NCBI GenBank assembly: GCA_958449275.1
Contig: CAUDHE010000051.1
Coordinates: 1-19,764 of the forward strand
Direction of reading: 5' to 3'
Length of the DNA: 19,764 bases
DNA from: an uncultured Alistipes sp.
GTDB lineage: Bacteria > Bacteroidota > Bacteroidia > Bacteroidales > Rikenellaceae
The notes beneath the pieces were generated by a model. That model was not told the DNA's origin and made no database searches. It saw only the letters and a program-made list of their open reading frames with translations. Positions 8,691 through 15,669 of the stretch are shown here, in pieces; position 1 is the stretch's first letter; every line of letters starts with the position of its first letter. The translations under genes were made by a program, and so were the position numbers.

Positions 8691-11600
8691 TTACATTGTG
8701 AAGTTCAGGTTGATGTTCCACGTGCGCGGAGTAAGGTCGCCCTGCTCGGGGTCGCCCAAATACCAACCCGTCATTACGAACGCGTTACGAACGGTGAACG
8801 AAACGGTAGCGCCCTGCACCCATATCTTGCTCAGCCACTTTTTGGGCAGGCGATACGAAAGCGCGATGCTCTCCATGCGGACGAAATCCTTCTTCACGTA
8901 GTTGTTACCCTTGTTCGTCGAACCTATGCGGGCGTAGTCGTTGGTCGGGTTGTCCACGGTCCAGCGATCGATTTCGATGGCCGTATGACGGTCGGGCTGG
9001 CTGATGGCGTTGGCCGCACGGTTCAACGTACCCCACTGACCGAAGTTGCCGTAAAGCAGGAACGAGAGCGAAATGCCGTTCTTGAAGTTGAACTCGTTGC
9101 GCCACGAAGCACGGTAACGCGGCGTGGTGTAACCCTGCCATACCTTGTCGTCGGTATTCAGTACGCCGTTGTTGTCGACATCGAGATATTTGAAATCACC
9201 GGGTTTCAGACCGTAGCGCGCAGCCTCCTCCTCTTCGTCGAGCTGCCATACGCCCAGACGCTTGTAACCGTAGATCTGGTTGGTGTCGTGACCTATGTAC
9301 CAGCCGTTCTTCACGTCGTCCTCCTCGCGGCGGCCTATGACGTTGCCGTTGTCATCGAGCACGTCGACATAATTGCCGTAGAGATGCACGATCTTGCGAC
9401 GGTTGAGCGAGAAAGTAACCGTAGAATCCCACGTGAATACGCGATTCTGCACGGGAGTGGCGTTGAGCGTAAGCTCGAAACCGTGGTTATTGAGCTGTCC
9501 GAGGTTGTCGTAAACGCTGTCGAAGCCCGTAATCGAGGGGATTGAACGCGACACGAGCATATCCTTGGTCTTGGCCACATAAAACTCGGCCGATCCGCGC
9601 AGTACGTTATTGAACAGACCGAAATCCAAACCGAAGTTCCACGACTCGGTGGTCTCCCACGACAGATTCTTGTTGGCCAGACGATCCACCCAAATCTGCG
9701 ACGTGGTGTAGACGCCGCCCGTGGTAGAGTCTATGTAAGGATGCAGCGACGACGTAAGCGTCGAAAGAGCGGCGTAACGACCGATGTCGCGGTTACCGTT
9801 CTGACCCCACGACACGCGCAACTTACCGTAGTTGAGCCACGACGAAGCCTTCTCCATGAACTTCTCGTTAGTGAACACCCATCCCAAAGCCACAGCGGGG
9901 AAGGTAGCGCGGGGATTGCCGCCGCCGAAAGCCGAATAACCGTCGCGACGAACCGATGCGGTCAGCATGTAGGTATCGTTGAACGAGTAGTAGAGACGCG
10001 CCATGAGCGCATCGCCCGTATCGTATGTGTCATCCGACGAGATCGACTGCTCGGTACCCGCCTGTACGCGGTGCCAACCCAGAATATCCATCGGCGAGAA
10101 ATCCTTGGCGGTCATCGAATCCGACCAATACTGGTTCTTCTCGGCATTCTGCAACAGAGTGATGTTGATATTGTGTTTGCCGAACTCTTTCTGCCAACGC
10201 AGCACGTTATCCAACTGCCAGTTGTAAGTCTTCTGATGCTGACGCGTGGCCTCACCGCCCACACCTGCGTAATCGGGCGATTCCGACGAGTTGTGGTTGT
10301 AATACTCGTACCAACGGAAATAGGGGGTGTAGTTCATCTGATACTCGATGCCCAACGGAAGCTGGATTTTGGTGTAGATGCTGGCGTTAAGCGTCTGAGT
10401 AACCTGACGGCGATCGATGTAGGTGTTGGCGAAGAAAGGGTTGAGCGTATTGTTGTCGCCCGAAGGATAACGATAGTAGGGACTGTCGGGATCCATCGTG
10501 AACGGCGTATAGGGCGAGTTGTTCTCGCGCTGGCCGTGATCGGCCTGCAAATATCCGCCCTTACGCTCGGCGAACGACGCGTTCATACCGACGGTCATCC
10601 ACTTCGAGACTTTCGACTCCAAATTGAGTCGGGTACGCAGGTTGGTGTAACGGTTGCCCACGATCACACCCTCGCGGTCGGCATAACCCACCGACCAGTA
10701 GTACGACGTGTTGTCGTTACGGTTGGCGATGCTGGCGGTATAGTCCTGCTGGAGACCCGTCTGATATACGATGTCATCCCAATCGGTTACCAGACCGGCC
10801 AGATAGTTGTCCTGCTCGATGGTCTTGAACTCCAAACGGCTCAGCCAGGTACGCATGAGCGTCTCCTCGTCGGGAAGCGAGGTCACGGGCGTAGCCTGAT
10901 CGTAGTTGTACCAGGTGAGCTGGTCGATGCCCTGCAATTTGCGCGGATCGGTGAATTTCTCGGGCACGCGCAGACGCTCCTCGTTGGTGAGCTGGCCCTC
11001 CTCGTAGTCCTGACGGAACTGTACGAAGCCTGCGCCGTCGAGCACGTTCACGGGACGCGCACGGTTTACGAAACCGATGTTGGCATTGAAAGTGATGGTC
11101 GGACGACCTCCCTGACCCTTCTTGGTATTGATACAGATAACGCCGTTAGCCGACTTGGCACCGTAAATGGCGGCCGACGAAGCGTCTTTCAACACATCGA
11201 CGCTGGCCACGTCCTGAGGATTGATGTCGGTAATCGAGCCGTTGTAAATCACACCGTCCAACACGATGAGGGGCGACGATCCGGCCGACAAAGTGGTGGT
11301 ACCGCGGATAGAGTAGCTGCCCGCAGCCTCGGCATCGGTCGTCATGCTGACCTGAAGACCCGCAGCGGCCGAACGAAGCAGGTCGGAAACCGAACGGGGC
11401 GCCTCGGCGGTCATCTTCTCGGTGTTGACCGTAGAGATGGCACCGGTCAGATCCTTTTTCTTGGCAGTACCGTAACCGATCACCACAACCTCTTCGAGCT
11501 GCGCTTTGTCCTCATCCAGCACTACGTCGACTGTGGTTTTGGTTCCCACCGTGATCTCCTGACCGATATAGCCGACATAAGAGATCTGCAAAACGGGATT

Positions 11601-11840
11601 TTTACTTTGCAAAGCAAGACTGTAATGTCCGCTCACGTCGGTGAACACGCCGTTGGTCGTACCCTTCTCGACCACATTGGCGCCTATCACCGGAGTACCG
11701 TCGGCATCTTTCACGACACCGCTGACCGTCTTGGGCTGAGCAAAAGCCGAAAGACAGCCGATCCCCGCCATAACGACCAACAACAAGAAACGTTGTGCCG
11801 TTTTACGCAGGGGGGGGGAATTGTGTAAGTTCAATTTCAT
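8691..11840 (-). CDS. SusC/RagA-family TonB-dependent outer-membrane transporter
   Basis: The product is 1049 residues, full length for the family. A signal peptide (basic residues 12-17, hydrophobic 18-33, probable cleavage at AFA|Q after residue 34) is followed by a carboxypeptidase-regulatory-like domain (about 37-115: VSGVVKDADGTPVIGANVV and VSGHYSLALQSK). Next come a TonB-box-like EEVVVIGYGT (116-125), a plug domain with the SusC signature LKDASSAAIYGAKSANG (217-233), and a long beta-barrel ending TWNINLNFTM with a C-terminal aromatic-hydrophobic strand. It imports, with TonB/ExbBD energy, a substrate captured by the SusD encoded just downstream. Codons 8-11 contain an uninterrupted C9 tract (AAT TCC CCC CCC CTG), which is unusual and could change length by replication slippage. 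A consensus promoter lies ~270 bp upstream. The function class is certain; the substrate is unknown. Confidence 0.96.
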   Translation of the reverse strand: MKLNLHNSPPLRKTAQRFLLLVVMAGIGCLSAFAQPKTVSGVVKDADGTPVIGANVVEKGTTNGVFTDVSGHYSLALQSKNPVLQISYVGYIGQEITVGTKTTVDVVLDEDKAQLEEVVVIGYGTAKKKDLTGAISTVNTEKMTAEAPRSVSDLLRSAAAGLQVSMTTDAEAAGSYSIRGTTTLSAGSSPLIVLDGVIYNGSITDINPQDVASVDVLKDASSAAIYGAKSANGVICINTKKGQGGRPTITFNANIGFVNRARPVNVLDGAGFVQFRQDYEEGQLTNEERLRVPEKFTDPRKLQGIDQLTWYNYDQATPVTSLPDEETLMRTWLSRLEFKTIEQDNYLAGLVTDWDDIVYQTGLQQDYTASIANRNDNTSYYWSVGYADREGVIVGNRYTNLRTRLNLESKVSKWMTVGMNASFAERKGGYLQADHGQRENNSPYTPFTMDPDSPYYRYPSGDNNTLNPFFANTYIDRRQVTQTLNASIYTKIQLPLGIEYQMNYTPYFRWYEYYNHNSSESPDYAGVGGEATRQHQKTYNWQLDNVLRWQKEFGKHNINITLLQNAEKNQYWSDSMTAKDFSPMDILGWHRVQAGTEQSISSDDTYDTGDALMARLYYSFNDTYMLTASVRRDGYSAFGGGNPRATFPAVALGWVFTNEKFMEKASSWLNYGKLRVSWGQNGNRDIGRYAALSTLTSSLHPYIDSTTGGVYTTSQIWVDRLANKNLSWETTESWNFGLDFGLFNNVLRGSAEFYVAKTKDMLVSRSIPSITGFDSVYDNLGQLNNHGFELTLNATPVQNRVFTWDSTVTFSLNRRKIVHLYGNYVDVLDDNGNVIGRREEDDVKNGWYIGHDTNQIYGYKRLGVWQLDEEEEAARYGLKPGDFKYLDVDNNGVLNTDDKVWQGYTTPRYRASWRNEFNFKNGISLSFLLYGNFGQWGTLNRAANAISQPDRHTAIEIDRWTVDNPTNDYARIGSTNKGNNYVKKDFVRMESIALSYRLPKKWLSKIWVQGATVSFTVRNAFVMTGWYLGDPEQGDLTPRTWNINLNFTM
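11810..11818 (-). repeat. C9 homopolymer inside susC, codons 8-11
   Basis: Nine consecutive G on the plus strand read as CCCCCCCCC in susC. Translating the alternatives by hand, C10 gives AAT TCC CCC CCC CCT GCG TAA (immediate stop), and C8 shifts to a frame that ends at a TGA about 35 codons on. Any change of one unit would thus abolish the transporter. Confidence 0.9.
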
Positions 11841-12106
11841 AATTCCGATTTAAGTTTGGTTTGTTTAGGATTTTATGTTTCGGTCATTAATTCGTCATTA
11901 AGGCGTCGCATGCCGTTTGCCGACATTCGGCCGCTTCCATCGGTGTGGATTGCGACTTACGGCGCTCCGATAGAAAGCGAACCGCACGCTATACCCTAAT
12001 TTAATACGGTGCGACACGACCACTGCCGACCGTACGATTAAGCAATCTTACATAGGCATTTAGCAATTTTTTATTATAATGGTTACTTCGGTTGGTAATT
12101 GTCTTG
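11841..12106 (-). promoter_or_regulatory. Long 5' leader of the susC transcript
   Basis: About 265 nt separate the predicted transcription start (just left of the -7 element at 12113-12120) from the susC start codon. The leader contains nested inverted repeats: an outer GTCGCA/TGCGAC pair (11905-11910 with 11951-11956) enclosing GCCGA-CAT-TCGGC (11919-11931). A short direct repeat GTCATTAA occurs at 11883 and 11894. No known riboswitch consensus was recognised. A leader of this length leaves room for cis or sRNA control; that is inference. Confidence 0.4.
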
Positions 12107-12112
12107 GTTACG

Positions 12113-12144
12113 CAAATATATACTTTTCCGTCAAAACCTCCAAA
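12113..12144 (-). promoter_or_regulatory. Bacteroidetes-type promoter for susC/susD
   Basis: On the minus strand TTTG (plus 12141-12144), a 20-bp spacer and TATATTTG (plus 12113-12120) match the Bacteroidetes primary sigma factor consensus TTTG-N19-21-TAnnTTTG exactly. The same -7 octamer and the same spacer length occur at the tRNA-Arg promoter in this window. Confidence 0.8.
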
Positions 12145-12706
12145 TTTTTCCGAACTTTTTAAAGCCTTCATCCGCGCTGCGACACCAAAACAGGTCGAAA
12201 CGAGAATACGCATTTCGTTTCAAAATACAAGATAAAACAATGATTAAAAGGATATTACTCATGCAACAAAAGTTACATCGCTTTCGTTTCGACAGAGGGG
12301 GGGGGTAAATCTCGCACCGATTCGACAAACATGCGTAATATAGAACAAATACAAGTCTGTATTCACTTTTCAAAACCCATTCCGACAAGAAGAATCCGCC
12401 GTCGATCGGCATCATAATTAATAATATAATAAATTCAATACGCATCTCTCCTCGAACGCATACGCCGAATCGATCGCGACCGACATAAAATAGAAAAACG
12501 CAATTTCAGAAAAATACATCCTCGACAATAACCCGAAAACAAATGAATCGCCCCCCATATTCAGCCCCGAACGCTTCGGACTCGCACCGAGCCCGTCATC
12601 GCCCGCCATCAGAAATAACACGAATACGCAACAAACAGCTGCGCACCCCACGCACATTGTAAAATACAGCCGCACAGCCCTGCAATCCATCAGCAAGGGA
12701 CGAAAC
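12145..12706. other. Gene-free region between susC promoter and tRNA-Arg terminator
   Basis: About 560 bp without a convincing gene. The open frames here are short, rich in unlikely residue strings, and partly overlap the tRNA. I found no further TTTG/TAnnTTTG promoter pair on either strand. The one notable element is a second nine-base G tract at 12297-12305. The base composition is more AT-rich than the surrounding genes. No recognisable RNA gene was seen. Confidence 0.5.
12297..12305. repeat. Intergenic G9 homopolymer
   Basis: Nine consecutive G on the plus strand, flanked by GACAGA and TAAATC. It lies about 150 bp upstream of the susC -33 element and has the same strand bias (C on the susC sense strand) and the same length as the tract inside susC. 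Its role, if any, is unknown. Confidence 0.85.
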
Positions 12707-12742
12707 AAAAAAAAGAGCGACCTATCATCGATAGATCGCTCT
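12707..12742 (-). terminator. Rho-independent terminator of tRNA-Arg
   Basis: On the minus strand a 13-bp stem with one G-T wobble (plus 12714-12726 with 12730-12742) and a 3-nt loop is followed by eight T (plus A tract 12707-12714). It starts 7 bp after the tRNA 3' end. Stem and T run are both strong. Confidence 0.92.
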
Positions 12743-12749
12743 TTATCAG

Positions 12750-12823
12750 TGACTCCGACAGGATTCAAACCTGTAACCGCTTGATCCGTAGTCAAGTACT
12801 CTATTCAGTTGAGCTACGGAGCC
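12750..12823 (-). tRNA. tRNA-Arg (anticodon ACG)
   Basis: Seventy-four nucleotides fold into a full cloverleaf. The acceptor stem is GGCTCCG/CGGAGTC with one G-T pair; the D-arm is GCTC/GAGT; the anticodon stem CTTGA/TCAAG encloses loop CTACGGA, giving anticodon ACG; the T-arm is ACAGG-TTTGAAT-CCTGT. The discriminator base is A and CCA is not encoded (CTG follows), so the CCA end must be added after transcription. A34 is expected to be deaminated to inosine so that the tRNA reads CGU, CGC and CGA. It is a single-gene unit with its own promoter and terminator. Confidence 0.97.
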
Positions 12824-12841
12824 ATTCCCTGATTGCGAGTG

Positions 12842-12873
12842 CAAATATATGGCGTTTTTTTATTCCGTGCAAA
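12842..12873 (-). promoter_or_regulatory. Bacteroidetes-type promoter for tRNA-Arg
   Basis: On the minus strand TTTG (plus 12870-12873), a 20-bp spacer and TATATTTG (plus 12842-12849) form a consensus promoter 18 bp upstream of the tRNA 5' end. The -7 octamer and spacer length are the same as at the susC promoter. Confidence 0.82.
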
Positions 12874-12968
12874 TATTTCCGACACTTTTTTTGCAAGAAA
12901 AATGACCCAAAACAGCAATTACATTGACACACTGCACGTTATCCGCAAAAGTTTTTTTTCGTTCCGAA

Positions 12969-14030
12969 TCAGTTTTCCAACCGCATTTCGAGTTCATGCA
13001 GCAATTCTTCGCCTCGCAGATTTCGCGCGACTATGATTCCGTCGGGCGAAATCAGGAAATTGCACGGTATCGATTGCAATCCGTATATCTCCGCAGCCGA
13101 TTTTTCTCCCTCGGCGGGAAGATCCGCGGCGTTGGTCCACAGCATTTGGTTCCGAGCCACGAACAACTTCCAACGCTGCGGATCGCGATCGATGGAGATG
13201 CTGCATATCTCGAACCCCTGCAAAGCGTATTTCGCATACGCCCGACGCAAATACGGTATCTCCTCGAGACACGGTTCGCACCATGTGGCCCAGAAATCGA
13301 GCAATACCCAACGATTGGCGGCGCATATCTCGCCGAGCGAAGTATCCTCGCCCGCTATGGTCGTTATCGGAATGTCGACGAACGGACGGCCCGTCTCGGT
13401 GCGCTCGTATGTGTTTACATACTCACGGAATCGGCGCATGGCCGAAAGTTCACGCATGCGGGGCGAGAATTGCGCCATCCGCACCCGCATATCCTCGGCG
13501 GACATGCCTTTCGCTTCCTGACCGAGAAACAGTTCCACACCTATTATATTGTCGAGATTGTCCGATATGGCTGTCGAGAGTATGTCGCGATACTTCGTCA
13601 TCAGCGATTCGTACTGCTCCTCGGCAGTCTCGTCCTCGGGATCGATCTCCGCTGCCCGGCGCGCCACATTCGACAGTCGGCGCACGATGATGTTGTATTT
13701 GTCGTTAACGGGACCGCCTTCGGCTACGTATCCGTTATCGACGGGCGTCAGATGCAGACGGCTTTTCTCGATAAGCAGCACGGCAAGGGCATTGCCGTTA
13801 TCGTCGCAAACGAATGCGGTAGTCGGTTCGGCGACCCGTCCGTGAAGACGGAACGTATCGTCGGCCGCTACGGCAGCCGTGGCGAGAGTGTCGACGGAGA
13901 TATTTTCGGCGACGAGATAGACCACGCCTGCGGCATTGTCGACGAGTTTTCCCTCGATATCGAAAACCACGCCCCGATTGCATGAGGCGAATGCCATGAG
14001 AGGCAATATGAATCGGATTATATGTTTCAT
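12969..14030 (-). CDS. DUF4369 / TlpA-like thioredoxin-fold lipoprotein
   Basis: The product is 353 residues with a short lipoprotein signal peptide (lipobox FASC, Cys17). Residues ~20-120 look like the beta-rich DUF4369 domain that often precedes thioredoxin domains in Bacteroidetes; ~120-220 is a charged helical linker. The C-terminal ~130 residues are an AhpC/TSA-TlpA-type thioredoxin fold with FWATWCEPC (active-site Cys251 and Cys254), the SIDRDPQRWKLF segment, and a cis-proline at 322 in SIPCNFLISPDG. It probably acts as a membrane-tethered thiol-disulfide oxidoreductase on the periplasmic side; its partner is unknown. An extra Cys follows the cis-Pro. The gene appears to be its own unit: the genes to the left (tRNA) and right (glycosylase) are separated by 145 bp or more, and a weak -7 element lies upstream. 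The fold is certain; the substrate is not. Confidence 0.9.
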   Translation of the reverse strand: MKHIIRFILPLMAFASCNRGVVFDIEGKLVDNAAGVVYLVAENISVDTLATAAVAADDTFRLHGRVAEPTTAFVCDDNGNALAVLLIEKSRLHLTPVDNGYVAEGGPVNDKYNIIVRRLSNVARRAAEIDPEDETAEEQYESLMTKYRDILSTAISDNLDNIIGVELFLGQEAKGMSAEDMRVRMAQFSPRMRELSAMRRFREYVNTYERTETGRPFVDIPITTIAGEDTSLGEICAANRWVLLDFWATWCEPCLEEIPYLRRAYAKYALQGFEICSISIDRDPQRWKLFVARNQMLWTNAADLPAEGEKSAAEIYGLQSIPCNFLISPDGIIVARNLRGEELLHELEMRLEN

Positions 14031-14062
14031 CGTTTAGCGGCGAGCATGCCGAACATTACATG

Positions 14063-14092
14063 CAAAAATACGCAAAAACAACGGATCGGAAA
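14063..14092 (-). promoter_or_regulatory. Possible promoter of the TlpA-like gene
   Basis: On the minus strand TATTTTTG (plus 14063-14070) fits the TAnnTTTG -7 consensus 32 bp upstream of the start codon. The best -33 candidate is TTTC (plus 14089-14092) at an 18-bp spacing, one base off the TTTG consensus. Plausible but weaker than the susC and tRNA promoters. Confidence 0.45.
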
Positions 14093-14179
14093 TCGTCCGA
14101 ATGTTTTTACGTCATTAAAACGTTCTATTTTCGTATTTATTATGGCTCTTGCGGAAATTTGCCGAGTCGCGAAAGCGGA

Positions 14180-14779
14180 TCAAGGCAGCATGCCGATTTC
14201 GCGGAACATGCGTTCGTATGACGCGGCTTTGCGGTCGAGCGCGAGCGGATATGCCCGCGACGAGGAGGGCATGCGGTAGAAACGCAACGTACGGTGGCCG
14301 ACATGCAACGGAACGTATTCGCCGACCCGCGGCTTCTCGCATCCGAAATGTCGGATAAGCGTGTCGGTAGCCTTTTCACCCGTGGTGACGACTGCGGCGC
14401 AATCGGGCAGCGACGACAACATGGCAGTAAGATCGGTGGGGGTCACCACCTCAAGAAATTTGTCGGATGCGTTGCCTGCCAAACGTCGCACCTGCGTCGC
14501 GGTGTCGAACAACCCGATACCGCGCGCCGTACAAAAAGCGGCTATGCGGTCGCGATCGAAACGTTTGACGCCCTCTTGCTCGAAACAGACACGGTCGCCG
14601 TAAAAAAGCAGCCCCATTATACGCCACATATCGTTGTTGAAATTGGGGTAAAAGAACTCCATCGACCAGCGTTTGCGTTCGGGCGGAAAACTGCCGAGCA
14701 TGAGCAGACGGCAGCCGTCGGGCAGGAAAGGTGCGAGCGGATGGCTCTCGACAGGCGGTACGGCGGTATTCGCTTCCAT
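14180..14779 (-). CDS. Uracil-DNA glycosylase superfamily protein (probable DNA-deoxyinosine/uracil glycosylase)
   Basis: The product is 199 residues from the chosen start. It has the family blocks HPLAPFLPDGCRLLMLGSFPP (GSFPP at 29-33 replaces the GQDPY-type motif of classical enzymes), FYPNFNNDMWRIM (43-55), and a C-terminal PSSSRAYPL loop (171-179) that would take the place of the DNA-intercalating motif. Such proteins remove deaminated bases (uracil or hypoxanthine) from DNA in base excision repair; which base this one prefers is not visible. The ATG at 14779 begins 1 bp after the stop of the upstream acetyltransferase gene, which suggests translational coupling. An alternative ATG at 14803 would add eight residues and overlap that gene by 23 bp. 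It is the last gene of the YitT operon; no strong terminator was seen after it. Confidence 0.85.
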   Translation of the reverse strand: MEANTAVPPVESHPLAPFLPDGCRLLMLGSFPPERKRWSMEFFYPNFNNDMWRIMGLLFYGDRVCFEQEGVKRFDRDRIAAFCTARGIGLFDTATQVRRLAGNASDKFLEVVTPTDLTAMLSSLPDCAAVVTTGEKATDTLIRHFGCEKPRVGEYVPLHVGHRTLRFYRMPSSSRAYPLALDRKAASYERMFREIGMLP

Positions 14780-14780
14780 C

Positions 14781-15659
14781 TTACAATCGGATTTTATAGA
14801 CATTGGTTTGCTTGAGTTCGAACCCGACGGAACGGTACAACGCGTTGGCCGCCAAGCGCGAAGGGCGCGATGTGAGCATGAGCGTCACGGGCGACATGCG
14901 GCGTGCATAATCGACGACATGATCGAGCAGCATACGCCCGAGCGATCGGCCGCGCATCGCATCGTCGACCACCACATCCTCGATCCACGCTTTGGCGCCC
15001 GACGGAGCGCGATATACGGCAAGGGTCGACATGCCGACTACCGCCCCGTCGGCCCGCAGCAGAAACAGATGCGCAGCATCGTCCTCGATTATGCGGCGCA
15101 AATCATCGGCGTCGAGCGTGCGGCGGTCGGTAAGCTGCGCCAGCAGGCGGTTTACGGAATCCAAAACCTCGGGATCGAACGATGTTGTTTCGGTGATGTC
15201 GATCGTCATATTGCGTAAGTGTTTTTTCAGGTAAACCATATCGCGCAGCACCGTCCCGCACTCGACTATCGGATGATCGTAATTGTCGGTGAAGAAATCG
15301 GGAATGCGATGCGAATATTCGAAACCGCATTTTCGGTAAAAGGGCATCGTGGCGGGACTGTCGCCCGTGCCGACGACAAGGGTATCGTAACGGCCGCGGT
15401 AACGTCGCTCCAGAAATTCCACCATCGTGCGGCCGAGTCCCTCGCCGCGACGCTCGGGTACGACCGCAATATTCTTTATCTCGGCCGTGCCGTCGCCTCG
15501 GTCGGTGACGATGCACACGGCGCAGACTTCGCCCCGATCCCACGCCGCGAACATCTCGCCGCACGACAAATAGCGTTCTATCATCGACTCCTGCTCGTCG
15601 GCCATGAGCAGCAGAGGCATATAGGTCCTGCGGTCGTCGGTAACGAGTCGTATATCCAT
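14781..15659 (-). CDS. Tandem GNAT-family N-acetyltransferase (two fused GNAT domains)
   Basis: The product is 292 residues with two complete GNAT domains. Domain 1 (1-~147) has the beta4 segment AEIKNIAVVP and the acetyl-CoA loop RRGEGLG (70-76), then MPFYRKCGFEYSHRIPDFF. Domain 2 starts at an internal Met (residue 151, MTIDITETTSF) and has AWIEDVVVD and the loop RGRSLG (236-241), ending with ALYRSVGFELKQTNVYKIRL. Most GNAT proteins have a single domain of ~150 residues, so each half alone has normal length. The joint lies next to an A6 tract (plus T tract 15222-15227); with one base fewer, domain 1 would end at a TGA overlapping the ATG of domain 2. The gene is 10 bp after the YitT gene and 1 bp before the glycosylase start. 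The acetyl acceptors cannot be predicted. Confidence 0.9.
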   Translation of the reverse strand: MDIRLVTDDRRTYMPLLLMADEQESMIERYLSCGEMFAAWDRGEVCAVCIVTDRGDGTAEIKNIAVVPERRGEGLGRTMVEFLERRYRGRYDTLVVGTGDSPATMPFYRKCGFEYSHRIPDFFTDNYDHPIVECGTVLRDMVYLKKHLRNMTIDITETTSFDPEVLDSVNRLLAQLTDRRTLDADDLRRIIEDDAAHLFLLRADGAVVGMSTLAVYRAPSGAKAWIEDVVVDDAMRGRSLGRMLLDHVVDYARRMSPVTLMLTSRPSRLAANALYRSVGFELKQTNVYKIRL

Positions 15660-15669
15660 CGTTGCGGTA

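Noticed and set aside
9741..11828. A 695-residue open frame on the plus strand opposite susC
   Set aside because: It is antisense to a certain SusC gene, has no recognisable domain, and has the composition expected of an antisense frame.
12418..12795. Minus-strand open frame of 125 residues in the gene-poor spacer
   Set aside because: It overlaps the tRNA-Arg gene and its terminator and has no family similarity that I can see; the RNA gene is certain.
12750..12823. tRNA-Arg as an integration site for a mobile element
   Set aside because: No second copy of the tRNA 3' end, no integrase and no phage or conjugation gene is present in the window.
14100..14140. Hairpin GTTTT/AAAAC region as terminator of the glycosylase operon
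   Set aside because: The stem is only about 5 bp, AT-only, and lacks a clear T tract in the right place.
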